NCBI RefSeq assembly: GCF_009687845.1 | Contig: NZ_BLAD01000081.1 | Location: forward strand, 1-64,000 | DNA from: Acrocarpospora corrugata | GTDB lineage: Bacteria > Actinomycetota > Actinomycetes > Streptosporangiales > Streptosporangiaceae | DNA: 64,000 bases | Reading direction: 5' to 3' | Shown here: positions 1-7,752 of the stretch, in pieces | How the letters are laid out: each line of letters starts with the position of its first letter | How positions within the stretch are numbered: position 1 is the first letter of the stretch | The notes under the pieces: model-generated | The model's database searches: none | What the model saw: the letters and a program-made list of their open reading frames with translations, nothing else | Told to the model about the DNA's origin: nothing | Translations under genes and position numbers: made by a program

Positions 1-226
1 TCGGCGGTCCGATCGTGGTCTGCTGGGAGTAGATCTCCATCGTGACGGTGATGCGGCAAGGATCTCCGTCGCGTCGCACTGACTCGCACGCGCATTTGAG
101 CCGCCAGCTTCCTCGATCTTGCTGGCGCCAGCATCTACTGATCAGTTCGATCAGCCCATGCTCGGAATCGCGGACCCGCTCAGTCCATGCTCGGAACCCC
201 AGATCGCTCGGCCCGGTATAAGGGGC

Positions 227-907
227 ATGGACTACGTTCAGCGCTATGGCAGGGCCGCACGCTGGTTCCACGTCTTCGTCTACCTGGCCATGTTGGTGCT
301 GCTGTCGACCGGCTGGTGGTTCATCCTCGATAATTACCAGGGTCACCTGCTGGGCCTGCCCGACGACGACATCCACCAGTGGACCGGCCTGCTGTTCGTG
401 CTCGTGACGCTCGGCTACGCCGTGGGGCGCGTCCGGGCCGCCCGCGCGTTCGTACGGGAGTCGCTGGAACGCGAGCCGGGCGACGCACGCTGGCTGGCCG
501 CCTGGCCCAGGGCCGCGTTCACCGGCCGATTCCCCCGCCACGAGGGCCATTACGACCCCGGCCAGCGCCTGGCCAACCTGGTCATGCTGGCTACCCTCGC
601 CGTCATGGCCCTGAGCGGGCTGGGCATGCTGTACCTGCCCTCGCTCCTGCTGCTGGCCGACTTGCATCGTTGGACCACCTTCCTGCTCACGCCCGTCCTC
701 GCCGGCCACGTCCTGGTGGCCGCCGGGCTGCTGCCCGGCTACCGGGGCGTGTGGAGGTCCATGCACTTGGGCGGACGGCTGCCGCGCTCGGTCGCCGCCC
801 GGATCTGGCCGGGCTGGCTCGCGCGACAGGACAGCGGCAGATCTCCCGGACCTGGCGGACCTCCCGGACCTGGCGGGTCTGTTGGACCTACCGGACCTGC
901 TGGATAA
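227..907 (+). CDS. Cytochrome b (FdnI/b561-like) membrane protein with collagen-like tail
   Basis: 226-residue membrane protein resembling the di-haem cytochrome b subunits (FdnI, cytochrome b561) that move electrons between quinone and a partner oxidoreductase. Four hydrophobic segments lie near residues 13-35, 50-68, 116-140 and 146-168, and His15, His50, His147 and His161 sit where axial haem ligands are expected. The frame is open from 119, but ATG 227 follows an AAGGGG ribosome site and begins the conserved RWFHVFVYL helix. The last 20 residues are Gly-X-Y collagen-like, outside the family fold. No dehydrogenase partner gene is seen, so the redox partner is unknown. Confidence 0.7.
   Translation: MDYVQRYGRAARWFHVFVYLAMLVLLSTGWWFILDNYQGHLLGLPDDDIHQWTGLLFVLVTLGYAVGRVRAARAFVRESLEREPGDARWLAAWPRAAFTGRFPRHEGHYDPGQRLANLVMLATLAVMALSGLGMLYLPSLLLLADLHRWTTFLLTPVLAGHVLVAAGLLPGYRGVWRSMHLGGRLPRSVAARIWPGWLARQDSGRSPGPGGPPGPGGSVGPTGPAG
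844..904 (+). repeat. Short Gly-Pro coding repeat at the 3' end of the cytochrome b gene
   Basis: Repeats of a GGACCT-based 9-mer encode Gly-X-Y triplets directly before the stop codon of the cytochrome b-like gene. Slippage of a 9-bp unit is the simplest origin (inference). Confidence 0.6.
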
Positions 908-1073
908 ACGGGTTTGTCGTGGACGCTCCGTGGTCATCTGCCCGAATCGGTGTCCGGCTCGGGACGGGTGGATAACCATGTGCACAGTCTGTGGACGAAT
1001 TTATGGCGGCCTGGGGATAATTCGCGAGCAGGTATCGTGCTATTTCCGCAGGTAGGTCGTCCAGGAGGTTGCT

Positions 1074-1415
1074 GTGTCCGTTGCGAATCAGCAGGTGGCT
1101 GACTATGCCTTTCTCAAGGGCATGTACGCGGACGCGTACTATCCGGATCACGTTGTCGACCTGGGGAAGGCGATACTGCTGAGGCTGTGTGAGCGCATTG
1201 AGGCTGAGCGGCCGGCGGATCTGGCCGCTCTGTACGTGCTCACGGAGGCCGCAACGGAGGAGTTCAACGCCCTGGATGAGGTGTTCGTGGCGGCCGGTAG
1301 TGAGATGGAGACCGTGGCCCGAGAGGTGATCGCCGAGGACTTCTGGTTCGTGGCGTCGGCGTACGGGTTCGCGGAGGCGGACATAGAAGAGTTGGTCAGC
1401 GCTCGGGAGTGGTAA
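1074..1415 (+). CDS. DUF5713 family protein
   Basis: 113-residue cytosolic protein, acidic and mostly helical. The FLKGMYADAYYPDHVVD opening and the ATEEFNAL...EVIAEDFWFVASAYGF body match the DUF5713 family, whose function is unknown. GTG 1074 is preceded by AGGAGG at 1063-1068, a strong ribosome site, which fixes the start. Length agrees with the family. No membrane segment, metal site or catalytic motif is obvious. It is followed 43 bases later by the ACT-domain gene on the same strand, so the two may be co-transcribed. Confidence 0.8.
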   Translation: MSVANQQVADYAFLKGMYADAYYPDHVVDLGKAILLRLCERIEAERPADLAALYVLTEAATEEFNALDEVFVAAGSEMETVAREVIAEDFWFVASAYGFAEADIEELVSAREW

Positions 1416-1458
1416 CGCGGGATTCGTGCGGTTGCCGGACCCTTGGGAGAATCCCGTT

Positions 1459-1842
1459 ATGAAATCAGCAGCGTCCCAGCGCCTCGGTGTGGTGCCGTCC
1501 GTATTCGCCATCGAGCATCTACCTCACGCGACCTTCCCCGAGGACGACGAGTGGATCGCGCTGGTTCGCGCCCCGGAGGGGCTCACCATGGTTCGCGAGA
1601 CCTGGCCGACCGGGTCGGGTGAGCGTTGGATCGGTCTGTACGGCGAGGCGTCGGCGCACAGCCTGGATGTTCCGGGGATGCTGGCGGCGATCCTGCAGCC
1701 GCTGGCCGAAGCGGCCATTCCGGTGTTCGTCGCGTCGACATTCCATGCCGATCTGGTACTCGTACCCGAGCCGAGGATCAAGGAGGCCGTCGCCGTTCTG
1801 GAGGAAGCGGGGCATCGGGTGGACGTCAAAAACCTGCGCTAA
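1459..1842 (+). CDS. ACT domain-containing protein
   Basis: 127-residue protein similar to stand-alone ACT proteins (ACT_7/CASTOR-like), usually ligand-binding sensors, often for amino acids. The first half (IEHLPHATFPEDDEWIALVRAPEGLTMV) and the second half (GMLAAILQPLAEAAIPVFVASTFHADLVLVPE) look like two beta-alpha-beta-beta-alpha units. The frame is open from GTG 1426, but ATG 1459 has GGGAGA about 9 bases upstream and gives the normal family start. The ligand is not predictable. It lies just downstream of the DUF5713 gene. Family call is fairly sure, function is not. Confidence 0.7.
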   Translation: MKSAASQRLGVVPSVFAIEHLPHATFPEDDEWIALVRAPEGLTMVRETWPTGSGERWIGLYGEASAHSLDVPGMLAAILQPLAEAAIPVFVASTFHADLVLVPEPRIKEAVAVLEEAGHRVDVKNLR

Positions 1843-2302
1843 CTCTTGGTCTTCGCAGCGCACATGAGAACCAGCACATGCTCGGCCGAAAGAGATCCGT
1901 GAGGAGCCCCAGCGATTCCGGGCAGCGTCTGGTGGTCTGACTTACGCTACGGACTGCCCGGCCAGGTACCGGTCCTCGACTTCCTGCGGAGTCCGATAAC
2001 CCAGCCCTGAATGTGCGTAGCACGTGCTCGCCCGAACTGAGGCGCAGCGCAGACGGGAATCAGTGCATGTCGGCCGAATTGAGGTTCAGGACACGTGGGA
2101 GTGATCAGCCCAGCTCGCCGCGGAAACCCCGTTGCCGATGGCATAGCGATATCGCCTACAGTCGGGCCGATCCCACCGAAAGGAGCACTCGATGAGAAGC
2201 AGCCGCGTCGCCTCGTCCTTCGGCGTCGTGGTCGTGCTCCCGGTGGGTTTCCAGCTGCGCTGAGAGCTCCCAGGTCGCCGGAGGGTCCTTCCCTTCTGAC
2301 CT
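1843..2302. other. Intergenic stretch with transposase debris
   Basis: No intact gene. It holds the 3' end of an IS3-type transposase (separate entry) and three near-copies of a CACATGCTCGGCCGAA-like motif near 1872, 2019 and 2061. A related CATGCTCGG core also occurs at 158 and 186. The rest shows nothing recognisable. Confidence 0.5.
1942..2025 (-). mobile_element. IS3-family transposase, 3' remnant
   Basis: Read on the minus strand, this piece translates to HSGLGYRTPQEVEDRYL followed by AGQSVA and a stop at 1942. That is the typical end of IS3-family OrfB (DDE) transposases (H-S-x-L-G-Y-x-T-P-x-E). Nothing of the catalytic core survives upstream, and no inverted repeat could be placed, so it is a relic and not a functional element. 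Confidence 0.75.
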
Positions 2303-2979
2303 GTGGAGCTCTTCTTGCGTGCGCAAACCACGTATCTCGTCATTCGCGCAACGGCGGCGTCCGCCGGCGGCACCGCGTTCACGCTCAACCTCGTCTACCA
2401 AGCCCAAGTGGCCGGTCTCGGGCCACTTCAACTGATCCTCGTCGGTACCGTCCTGGAAACCGTCTGTTTCCTTGCCCAAGTCCCCACCGGCGTCCTCGCC
2501 GACCTGCGCAGCCGGAGGCTGTCGGTCATCATCGGATACCTGCTGTTCGGCGCGGGATTTCTCATCGAAGGCCTGTTTCCGGCTTTCGGCGCGATCCTGC
2601 TGGCCAACGTCATCTGGGGAATCGGCGCCACATTCGTCGACGGCGCCCAGGAAGCCTGGATCGTCGACGAGGTCGGCCCGAAACAAGCAGGCGACATCCT
2701 TCTCAAGGGTTCACAGTTCGGTCAGGGCGGGGCGGTGTGCGGCATCGGCGCGAGCGTTCGCCAGGGCGGCCAGCCGTCAGCCAAGCCGACGCGGCCGGCC
2801 AGGTGATCGGCGGACCACCCCTGGGGCTGACCGCCGAACGACTGTCCATCCGCGCCGCCCTGCTGGGCGCGGCCGCCATCACCATCCCCGCCGTCAAATT
2901 TCTGGCCGCGGCGGCCCGTACGAAGCCTCGCGTTCGGGTACGGCTCCAGAGCTCCAGCGGTCACCCGGACGACCAGTGA
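2303..2979 (+). pseudogene. MFS transporter with large internal deletion
   Basis: The first frame (2303 to about 2760) encodes a normal MFS N-terminus: RAQTTYLVIRATAASAGGTA, helices 2-4 and the loop motif VPTGVLADLRSRRLS, up to about residue 145. The final part, in the next frame (about 2785-2979), encodes QADAAGQVIGGPPLG, a helix and a basic tail, which is the C-terminal end of the same transporter type. Roughly 200 middle residues are missing and the two parts are out of frame, so no transporter can be made. Intact relatives have about 410-430 residues and are usually annotated as drug efflux proteins. The GTG start at 2303 is tentative. Confidence 0.75.
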
Positions 2980-3103
2980 CCGACCGAGCCAGGTGAACTG
3001 AGCACGCGATAGTGGACTGGGATCTCGCGAGGGCGGGATCCCAGATCCCTTATCCACAGCCGCACCAATTCCGCGAAACTACCGAAACCCTCGGAGCCGC
3101 CGC

Positions 3104-3619
3104 GTGCCCGGCAAGATCCTCTACATCATCGTCTGCGCCGCAGGCGCGGCCTCCGACGTCGGCGAACTCGTCTCGATGGCCCAGCGCCAACAATGGACGG
3201 TCCAGATCGTCGCCACCCCGTCCGCCCTCAACTTCATCGACGTACCCCACCTGGAGAAACAGACTGGCAGACCCGTACGCAGCGAATACCGCAAGCCCAC
3301 CGAACCCAAGCCACCAAGAGCGGACGCCATCATCGTGGCCCCCGCCACCTTCAACACCATCAACAAATTCGCCCAAGGCATCGCCGACACCTACGCCCTA
3401 GGCCTCCTCGCCGAAGCCCCCGGACTCGACATCCCCGTCATCATCCTGCCCTTCGTCAACAGCGCGCTCGCTCTCCGCACCCCGTTCCGCCGAGCCGTCG
3501 CCGACCTACGCTCCGAAGGCGTACACATCCTCCTGACCTCCGAAGAGCCCCGCGCCAACTCAGACTCCTACCCGTGGGGCTGGCCTCTCGAGGTTCTCGC
3601 AGAGTTCGCTGTTTCCTGA
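3104..3619 (+). CDS. Flavoprotein (CoaC/Dfp-like fold)
   Basis: 171-residue protein of the homo-oligomeric flavin-containing Cys decarboxylase family (CoaC, EpiD, UbiX-like). The start KILYIIVCAAGAASDVGELV matches the FMN-binding first strand and loop. DAIIVAPATFNTINKFAQGIADT is the classic APATxNTxxKxAxGIAD motif, and PVIILPFVNSAL follows. The active-site His of CoaC is not seen, so the substrate is uncertain; many actinobacterial copies are simply called flavoproteins. GTG 3104 gives the family-type N-terminus, though no strong ribosome site precedes it. It stands alone between a pseudogene and a DUF433 gene. Confidence 0.8.
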   Translation: MPGKILYIIVCAAGAASDVGELVSMAQRQQWTVQIVATPSALNFIDVPHLEKQTGRPVRSEYRKPTEPKPPRADAIIVAPATFNTINKFAQGIADTYALGLLAEAPGLDIPVIILPFVNSALALRTPFRRAVADLRSEGVHILLTSEEPRANSDSYPWGWPLEVLAEFAVS

Positions 3620-3802
3620 GTATCGATTCGCGTCAAAGGCTCCGGAATGGCCGGCTCAAGGGGTAGTGGTTCTTGCGGGGTTCGGGCCGGAACGCTCCGG
3701 ATCTTCAGCGTCGTGATGGCGTGCTCGCTGGTGGGTCCGGTATTCAGGCAGGGGCGTCGCTGCGAGCTGTATAGATTGTCCATAGGGCCGGGAGGAGGCG
3801 TT

Positions 3803-4528
3803 GTGGCAACATCGACTGCGGGGCCGGCGGGCGGCCTGATGAGTGACTTCCGCTACGTCACACCGCTGTACACCAAGCGACAGGCGGCGGATCTGATCGA
3901 TGTTCCGCGCCAGACCTTCCGCAATTGGGCCGTCGGGTACGCCTACAAACGCCTGAACGAACCGCTTGTCGTCGCCGAAGCGCTGGTGACGACCGCTGGG
4001 GCTCAAGGGCCGACAGTTCCGTTCGTCGGACTGGCGGAGGGGTACATGCTCGTGGCATTCCGGCATGCGAACGTCCCGATGCAGCGCATCCGCCCGGCCA
4101 TCCGCTGGCTGGAAGAGAACATCGGCTTGGATCAGGCACTCGCCAGCGAGCGCCTGATGACCGACGGCGCCGAGGTGCGGTGGGATTTCAAGGAACACAC
4201 CGACAACCCCGCGGAGCGGAACGCCGTGGATGGGCTGGTGGTGATTCGCAGCGGCCAGCAGGTGTTCCGCCCCGTGGTGCGTGACTACCTGCGGCGCGTC
4301 ACCTATCAGGACGGTTGGATGAGAATAATCCAGCTGCCGGGATATCCGGACGTGAAGGTGACCGTCGACCCGTGGATCAATGGCGGGCAGCCGACCCTGG
4401 CGAGCCGAGGGGTGCGCGTCGCCGACGTGCTCAGCCGATTGCAGGCGGGCGAGGATTCGCGCGTTGTGGCGGAGGACTACGACCTGTTGTTGAACGAGGT
4501 CGAGGCGTTGCTCCCGCAAGCGGCGTGA
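3803..4528 (+). CDS. DUF433 antitoxin-like DNA-binding protein
   Basis: 241-residue protein. The N-terminal part (YTKRQAADLIDVPRQTFRNWA, residues about 24-45) is a MerR/excisionase-like helix-turn-helix. The C-terminal 70 residues (KVTVDPWINGGQPTLASRGV ... LLNEVEALL) form a DUF433 domain. DUF433 proteins are usually antitoxins next to PIN-like toxin genes. GTG 3803 follows a strong GGAGGAGG at 3791-3798, which decides the start although the frame is open from 3647. The expected toxin is replaced by a 64-codon open frame 30 bases downstream. DNA-binding role is inferred from the fold. Confidence 0.8.
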   Translation: MATSTAGPAGGLMSDFRYVTPLYTKRQAADLIDVPRQTFRNWAVGYAYKRLNEPLVVAEALVTTAGAQGPTVPFVGLAEGYMLVAFRHANVPMQRIRPAIRWLEENIGLDQALASERLMTDGAEVRWDFKEHTDNPAERNAVDGLVVIRSGQQVFRPVVRDYLRRVTYQDGWMRIIQLPGYPDVKVTVDPWINGGQPTLASRGVRVADVLSRLQAGEDSRVVAEDYDLLLNEVEALLPQAA

Positions 4529-4558
4529 GGCGGAAGCGATGGCAGGCGAAGCGCAGGC

Positions 4559-4753
4559 ATGAGCGGCGCTCGCATCTTCGCTCTCGCGAAGGCCAACGTT
4601 GTAGGTCGCGAGATGGCAGCCCTGTTCCTCGACAATGAGGAACAGATCATCACAACCGCCAGACGCGTGAACGAGCCGTTCGTCTTCGCCGTCGGCCAGA
4701 ACGGCCTGCGCCGAGCCCGCGTCAGGTACCCGATCGACGGCGCCGATCACTAG
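4559..4753 (+). CDS. Small protein, possible stub of a PIN-type toxin
   Basis: 64-residue frame directly downstream of the DUF433 gene. The segment GREMAALFLDNEEQIITTAR followed by NEPFVFAVGQNGLRRARV looks like the last third of PIN-like toxins paired with DUF433 antitoxins (helix, then FVFAV strand). The N-terminal acidic catalytic half is absent. The 3' end overlaps the convergent hydrolase gene by 32 bases. I regard it as a remnant or a truncated partner; the resemblance is a reading by eye and not certain. Confidence 0.4.
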   Translation: MSGARIFALAKANVVGREMAALFLDNEEQIITTARRVNEPFVFAVGQNGLRRARVRYPIDGADH

Positions 4754-5444
4754 ATGATCCACTTGAGGTCATATAGGCGCGCTCCAGGTAGTCGGCGAGT
4801 TCGGTGGGGTGGCTCAGCATTGGGTGGTGGCTGCCGGGCATCTCGTCGGGGGCGGAGCCGAGGCGGTCCTGGACCATGGTGCGCATGAAGTCGGCTGGGA
4901 AGTAGCGGTCGTCGGTGCAGATCAGAGCTCGGGTTGGGACGTCGGGCAGGGTGGGTGCCGGCCATGGTGCGTTCATTGAGGTGTCGGCTTGGTCCCGGCC
5001 GTCCGCCAGTGCCGCGTCTGCGAGAGTTCTGGGTACGTCGTGCAGGAACAGGTCGTAGACATCCTGTGCGTCCGGGTCGCGGCCCTCGCGCAGGTGGCTT
5101 TCTCGGAGGGCGGACGCATGGCCGGTGTTCTCCCACCAATCGCCGGGGCGTTCGCCAGGCCGGGGGATCATCCCCGTCACGAAGACCAGCAACTCGACCG
5201 GCACCCGATCGCAGACGAGCGGTCCGGTGAACCCGCCGAACGAGTGGGCCACCACGACCAGGTCACGTTGGTCGCCGACGGCCTGTGCCACCGCGTCCGC
5301 GTATTCTTCCAGGCCAGCCTTCTCATCCTCGTACGGCAACTCGACCGCGAGGGCGCCGTGACCCCGCCCGCGCAGTTCGTCCGCCAACAGGGACCAGTAC
5401 TGCGGCCCTGAACCTCCGCCGGGGATCAACACGAAGTTCGCCAT
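4722..5444 (-). CDS. Alpha/beta hydrolase
   Basis: 240-residue cytosolic alpha/beta-hydrolase. FVLIPGGGSGPQYW is the oxyanion-loop strand, VVAHSFGGF the nucleophile elbow (Ser near residue 88), ICTDDRYFP the acid strand, and GSHHPMLSHP carries the catalytic His. The last 15 residues are polar and rich in Ser and Arg, unlike relatives that stop near ERAY, probably because the normal 3' end was lost where the gene meets the convergent small frame (32-base overlap). ATG 5444 lies at the conserved MANFVLIPG start. Family relatives include salicylate-esterase-like and EstC-type proteins; the substrate is unknown. Confidence 0.85.
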   Translation of the reverse strand: MANFVLIPGGGSGPQYWSLLADELRGRGHGALAVELPYEDEKAGLEEYADAVAQAVGDQRDLVVVAHSFGGFTGPLVCDRVPVELLVFVTGMIPRPGERPGDWWENTGHASALRESHLREGRDPDAQDVYDLFLHDVPRTLADAALADGRDQADTSMNAPWPAPTLPDVPTRALICTDDRYFPADFMRTMVQDRLGSAPDEMPGSHHPMLSHPTELADYLERAYMTSSGSSSDRRRRSGT

Positions 5445-5777
5445 GCTCTACATCTACTAGACGCCACCGACAATCTCGGAGCCGGGAACAGCCCGCCGCC
5501 AAGTGCGAGCCGTTCTATCGGCCAGAGCCGGAATGCCCAATGCCTTGAGAGGCGCGAAAGGCTACGCGGGAGGGGTTCGTAGCCAGAGCGCGGGCTCGTG
5601 GATCAGAGCGGGGGACAGCCAGGGGGCAGCGGGGCCGGGACCGCGTTGTAGACCAGCGGGCCGTGGCGACGCCGGTTAATGTCGGCGACGCGACGACGGC
5701 GAGGTGGCACCGTCCTCGCCGGCCCGTAGCGCCTCCAACCCGAAAGTACTGGTAGATCGACGGGCCTGGGCTCGCGA
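5445..5777. other. Intergenic, nothing recognised
   Basis: 333 bases between two minus-strand genes. I see no convincing gene, RNA or repeat. Minus-strand frames here have coding-like base use but match nothing I know. Confidence 0.4.
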
Positions 5778-6143
5778 TCAGTAGCTGAACGTGGTCGCGC
5801 CCTCGTCGCCGATCCACTGCCACATGGGTACGGTTCCGCCCAGCTCCGCGTTGTCGATGAGTGTGCTCTTGTCCAGCTTGCGGGAGTCGAAGCAGATCGG
5901 GCAGACCATGTACTTCCCGCCCGCGGCCGCGTACCGAGCGACAAGGTCGGCCAGCGGCGGGCAACCCTCGCACGCGACCCCCGTGGCCACGCCCTCGGTG
6001 ACCAGTCGCGTCGCTTCCTTGGTGAGGAACATGAGCGTGGGACGGCCCTGTTCGGCCGCGCCGAGGGCGACCAGGAACGCCACCGTGACGCGCTCCGGGT
6101 CCTCAAGTCCTGTGGTCAAACTGATGACGGCCTTTCCGGCCAT
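5778..6143 (-). CDS. DsrE-family protein
   Basis: 121-residue small protein with the DsrE/DsrF fold (Rossmann-like, often in sulfur transfer or of unknown role). KAVISLTTGLEDPERVTVAFLVALGAAEQG is the N-terminal strand-helix unit, PTLMFLTKEATRLV the second, and YMVCPICFDSRKL the conserved Cys region. Cysteines near residues 60, 63, 83 and 86 could serve in persulfide or metal chemistry. ATG 6143 has AGGAG eight bases upstream, so the longer frame to 6266 is not used. It has no same-strand partner within 300 bases. Confidence 0.8.
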   Translation of the reverse strand: MAGKAVISLTTGLEDPERVTVAFLVALGAAEQGRPTLMFLTKEATRLVTEGVATGVACEGCPPLADLVARYAAAGGKYMVCPICFDSRKLDKSTLIDNAELGGTVPMWQWIGDEGATTFSY

Positions 6144-6384
6144 GGGATCTCCTCGATTGGATCGGATCTGTCTGACGACACGATGTCCGACCCGTGTGTG
6201 AGAGACCGTGTGACTCCCGCCCGAGGACACGCCAATAGCCGAGGAGAACCTGACCGCCGCGATCATCCCCGAAAGCCGACGAGGACCCGAAGGTCAGGTG
6301 AACCCGACCTGGCGTGAGGGTCAAGAGGTTTCGCTGCCGGCAGCGAACCTGCGCGCCGCCACCGACAATTCCGGGGCTCGGGAA

Positions 6385-6514
6385 GCCTGAGGCGAACCTC
6401 GAAAAGCTGAGGCGAACCCCGACCGCCGTGATCAACCGTGCGACGAAACGCGCCCCGAAGGCCGAGGCGAACCCGACCACTGTGATCAACTATGCGACGA
6501 ACGCGCCCCAAAAG
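6385..6514. repeat. Tandem copy of the CMD gene 3' end
   Basis: Two adjacent 54-55 bp units (6406-6460 and 6461-6514) are about 85 percent alike, with a partial third unit at 6385-6405. The right unit contains the last codons and stop of the carboxymuconolactone decarboxylase-like gene, so the others are downstream duplicates of its 3' end. Confidence 0.75.
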
Positions 6515-7055
6515 CGTCGACCGCACTCCGGATCTCAGGTGCGAGCTTCTCGTACTCCTGATCCGCAACCGCCCCCACCGCGCTGAGCACCCCGCTGAAG
6601 AACCGGCGCAGGGACACCGCCAGCACGATCTGGAACACATCCCCATCACTCAGCCCGAACCGCCGCAACGTCTCCGCGTCGGCTTCGGTGATCGTGGTCG
6701 GGTCCGTGGCGACCTTCGAGGCGAAGTCCATGATGGCCACGTCCACCGGCGCGAGCTCCGCGTCGTGATGGTCGCGCAGGATCGCGCTCAGCGCCTCGTC
6801 GTCGTAGAACTCCTGCAGCTTCTGCGCATGCGCCAGCCCGCAGTACTTCGAGCCGATCACCCGCGCGGTCGCCACAGTGACCAGCTCATACCGGCGCAGA
6901 TCCATCCCATTCCGAACCGCGCCGCCAAGCTGCAGCCAGCCCTGGTAGACCTCCGGCCGGAGCGCGAACACCCGCGTGTAGTTGGGTACGAATCCACAGA
7001 TGGCCGCATCGGCCGCGTACAGCGGCGACTCGTCGGGTGTGTCGAGATACGTCAT
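6486..7055 (-). CDS. Carboxymuconolactone decarboxylase / AhpD-like protein
   Basis: 189-residue peroxidase-related protein of the CMD/AhpD helical family. AVRNGMDLRRYELVTVATAR is the family helix pair and SKYCGLAHAQKL the active-site helix. The usual CxxCxxxH motif reads SxxCxxxH, so the resolving Cys is missing and peroxidase activity may be altered. The C-terminal half (TEADAETLRRFGLSDGDVFQIVLAVSLRRFF) matches the TIGR01926-type subgroup. ATG 7055 begins the usual MTYLDTPDE stretch; ATG 7082 is an alternative. Its 3' end lies in a tandem duplication. Confidence 0.8.
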   Translation of the reverse strand: MTYLDTPDESPLYAADAAICGFVPNYTRVFALRPEVYQGWLQLGGAVRNGMDLRRYELVTVATARVIGSKYCGLAHAQKLQEFYDDEALSAILRDHHDAELAPVDVAIMDFASKVATDPTTITEADAETLRRFGLSDGDVFQIVLAVSLRRFFSGVLSAVGAVADQEYEKLAPEIRSAVDAFGARSSHS

Positions 7056-7112
7056 GGTCTCGCTTTCGTGAGGTGACATCACGATAAGCCGCCATCAGCC
7101 GCGAACGACAAA

Positions 7113-7137
7113 GTGGCCCCCGGAATCCCGGAGCCAC
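7113..7137. terminator. Hairpin between CMD gene and anchor-protein pseudogene
   Basis: GTGGC-CCCCGG pairs with CCGG-GCCAC around a short loop, followed on the minus side by A/T-richer sequence. It lies 7 bases from the pseudogene stop at 7144 on the minus strand and would end its transcription. Confidence 0.45.
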
Positions 7138-7143
7138 CTGGTT

Positions 7144-7596
7144 TCAAGCCGAGACGAGGGACATGCCGCGCCGACGCTTGCGGGCGGTCGTGAAGCCCAC
7201 GACGGAGACGCCGGCCAGGCCCAGGCCCAGGTAGAGGCCCAGGTAGAGGCCCAGGTAGAGGCCCTCACCCGAGGCCAGCGGCACAGGCGACGGCGGGTCG
7301 AGGGTGGCGGGGCCACACATCGCGTGGCCGATGATCACATCGCCAACGCCGGGAGCAGTTGGATGTGCATGGCTTTGACGGTCAGCTTGTCCCCAACGGC
7401 GATCTGCTCGTTCAAGGTGACCGTGATCAGGGGGCAGCAGCGGCGGAAACTGGATGACCGTATTCGGCGCCGGGCTCGCGGCCAGGTTGATCAGCCCGAT
7501 CCGGTCGTTCGCGATCGTGACGACCCGGTGGTGGCTGAACCGCTGATGTTCTCCGAGGTTATGTCGGTAGGTGAACGGCAACGACACATATTCCAC
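7144..7596 (-). pseudogene. Choice-of-anchor P-type secreted protein, truncated and frameshifted
   Basis: Three pieces of a known domain appear in order on the minus strand but not in one frame. ASPAPNTVIQFPP (near 7455) is followed in a second frame by VTLNEQIAVGDKLTVKAMH (about 7430-7350), then back in the first frame by GDVIIGHAMCG (near 7325). After this come a hydrophobic segment built from LGLY repeats and a basic RKRRR tail, as in cell-wall or membrane anchors. Choice-of-anchor P proteins carry the same NTVI...LNEQ...GDVIVGQARC order. The N-terminal half and signal peptide are gone. Two compensating indels are needed to restore the domain. Confidence 0.65.
7226..7261. repeat. 12-bp tandem repeat, three copies
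   Basis: CCCAGGTAGAGG occurs three times head to tail; a half unit precedes it. On the minus strand it encodes the LYLG repeats of the membrane anchor in the decayed secreted-protein gene. Confidence 0.8.
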
Positions 7597-7752
7597 AGTT
7601 ACTCACTCTACGGAGTGACCAATACTTGATTAATCACTCCAGAGGGTGAGTGTTATTTCCGACCGCGCGCGGGCCCAGCACTAGATTGATCACCAGCTCG
7701 CCCGGCGGATAGCGCCGCGAAAGAGCATGTTTTCACTCCACGCGAGGATGAT

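Noticed and set aside
2095-2979. 294-codon frame overlapping the MFS pseudogene
   Set aside because: Only its last 65 codons show transporter sequence; the rest is an Arg/Pro-rich shadow.
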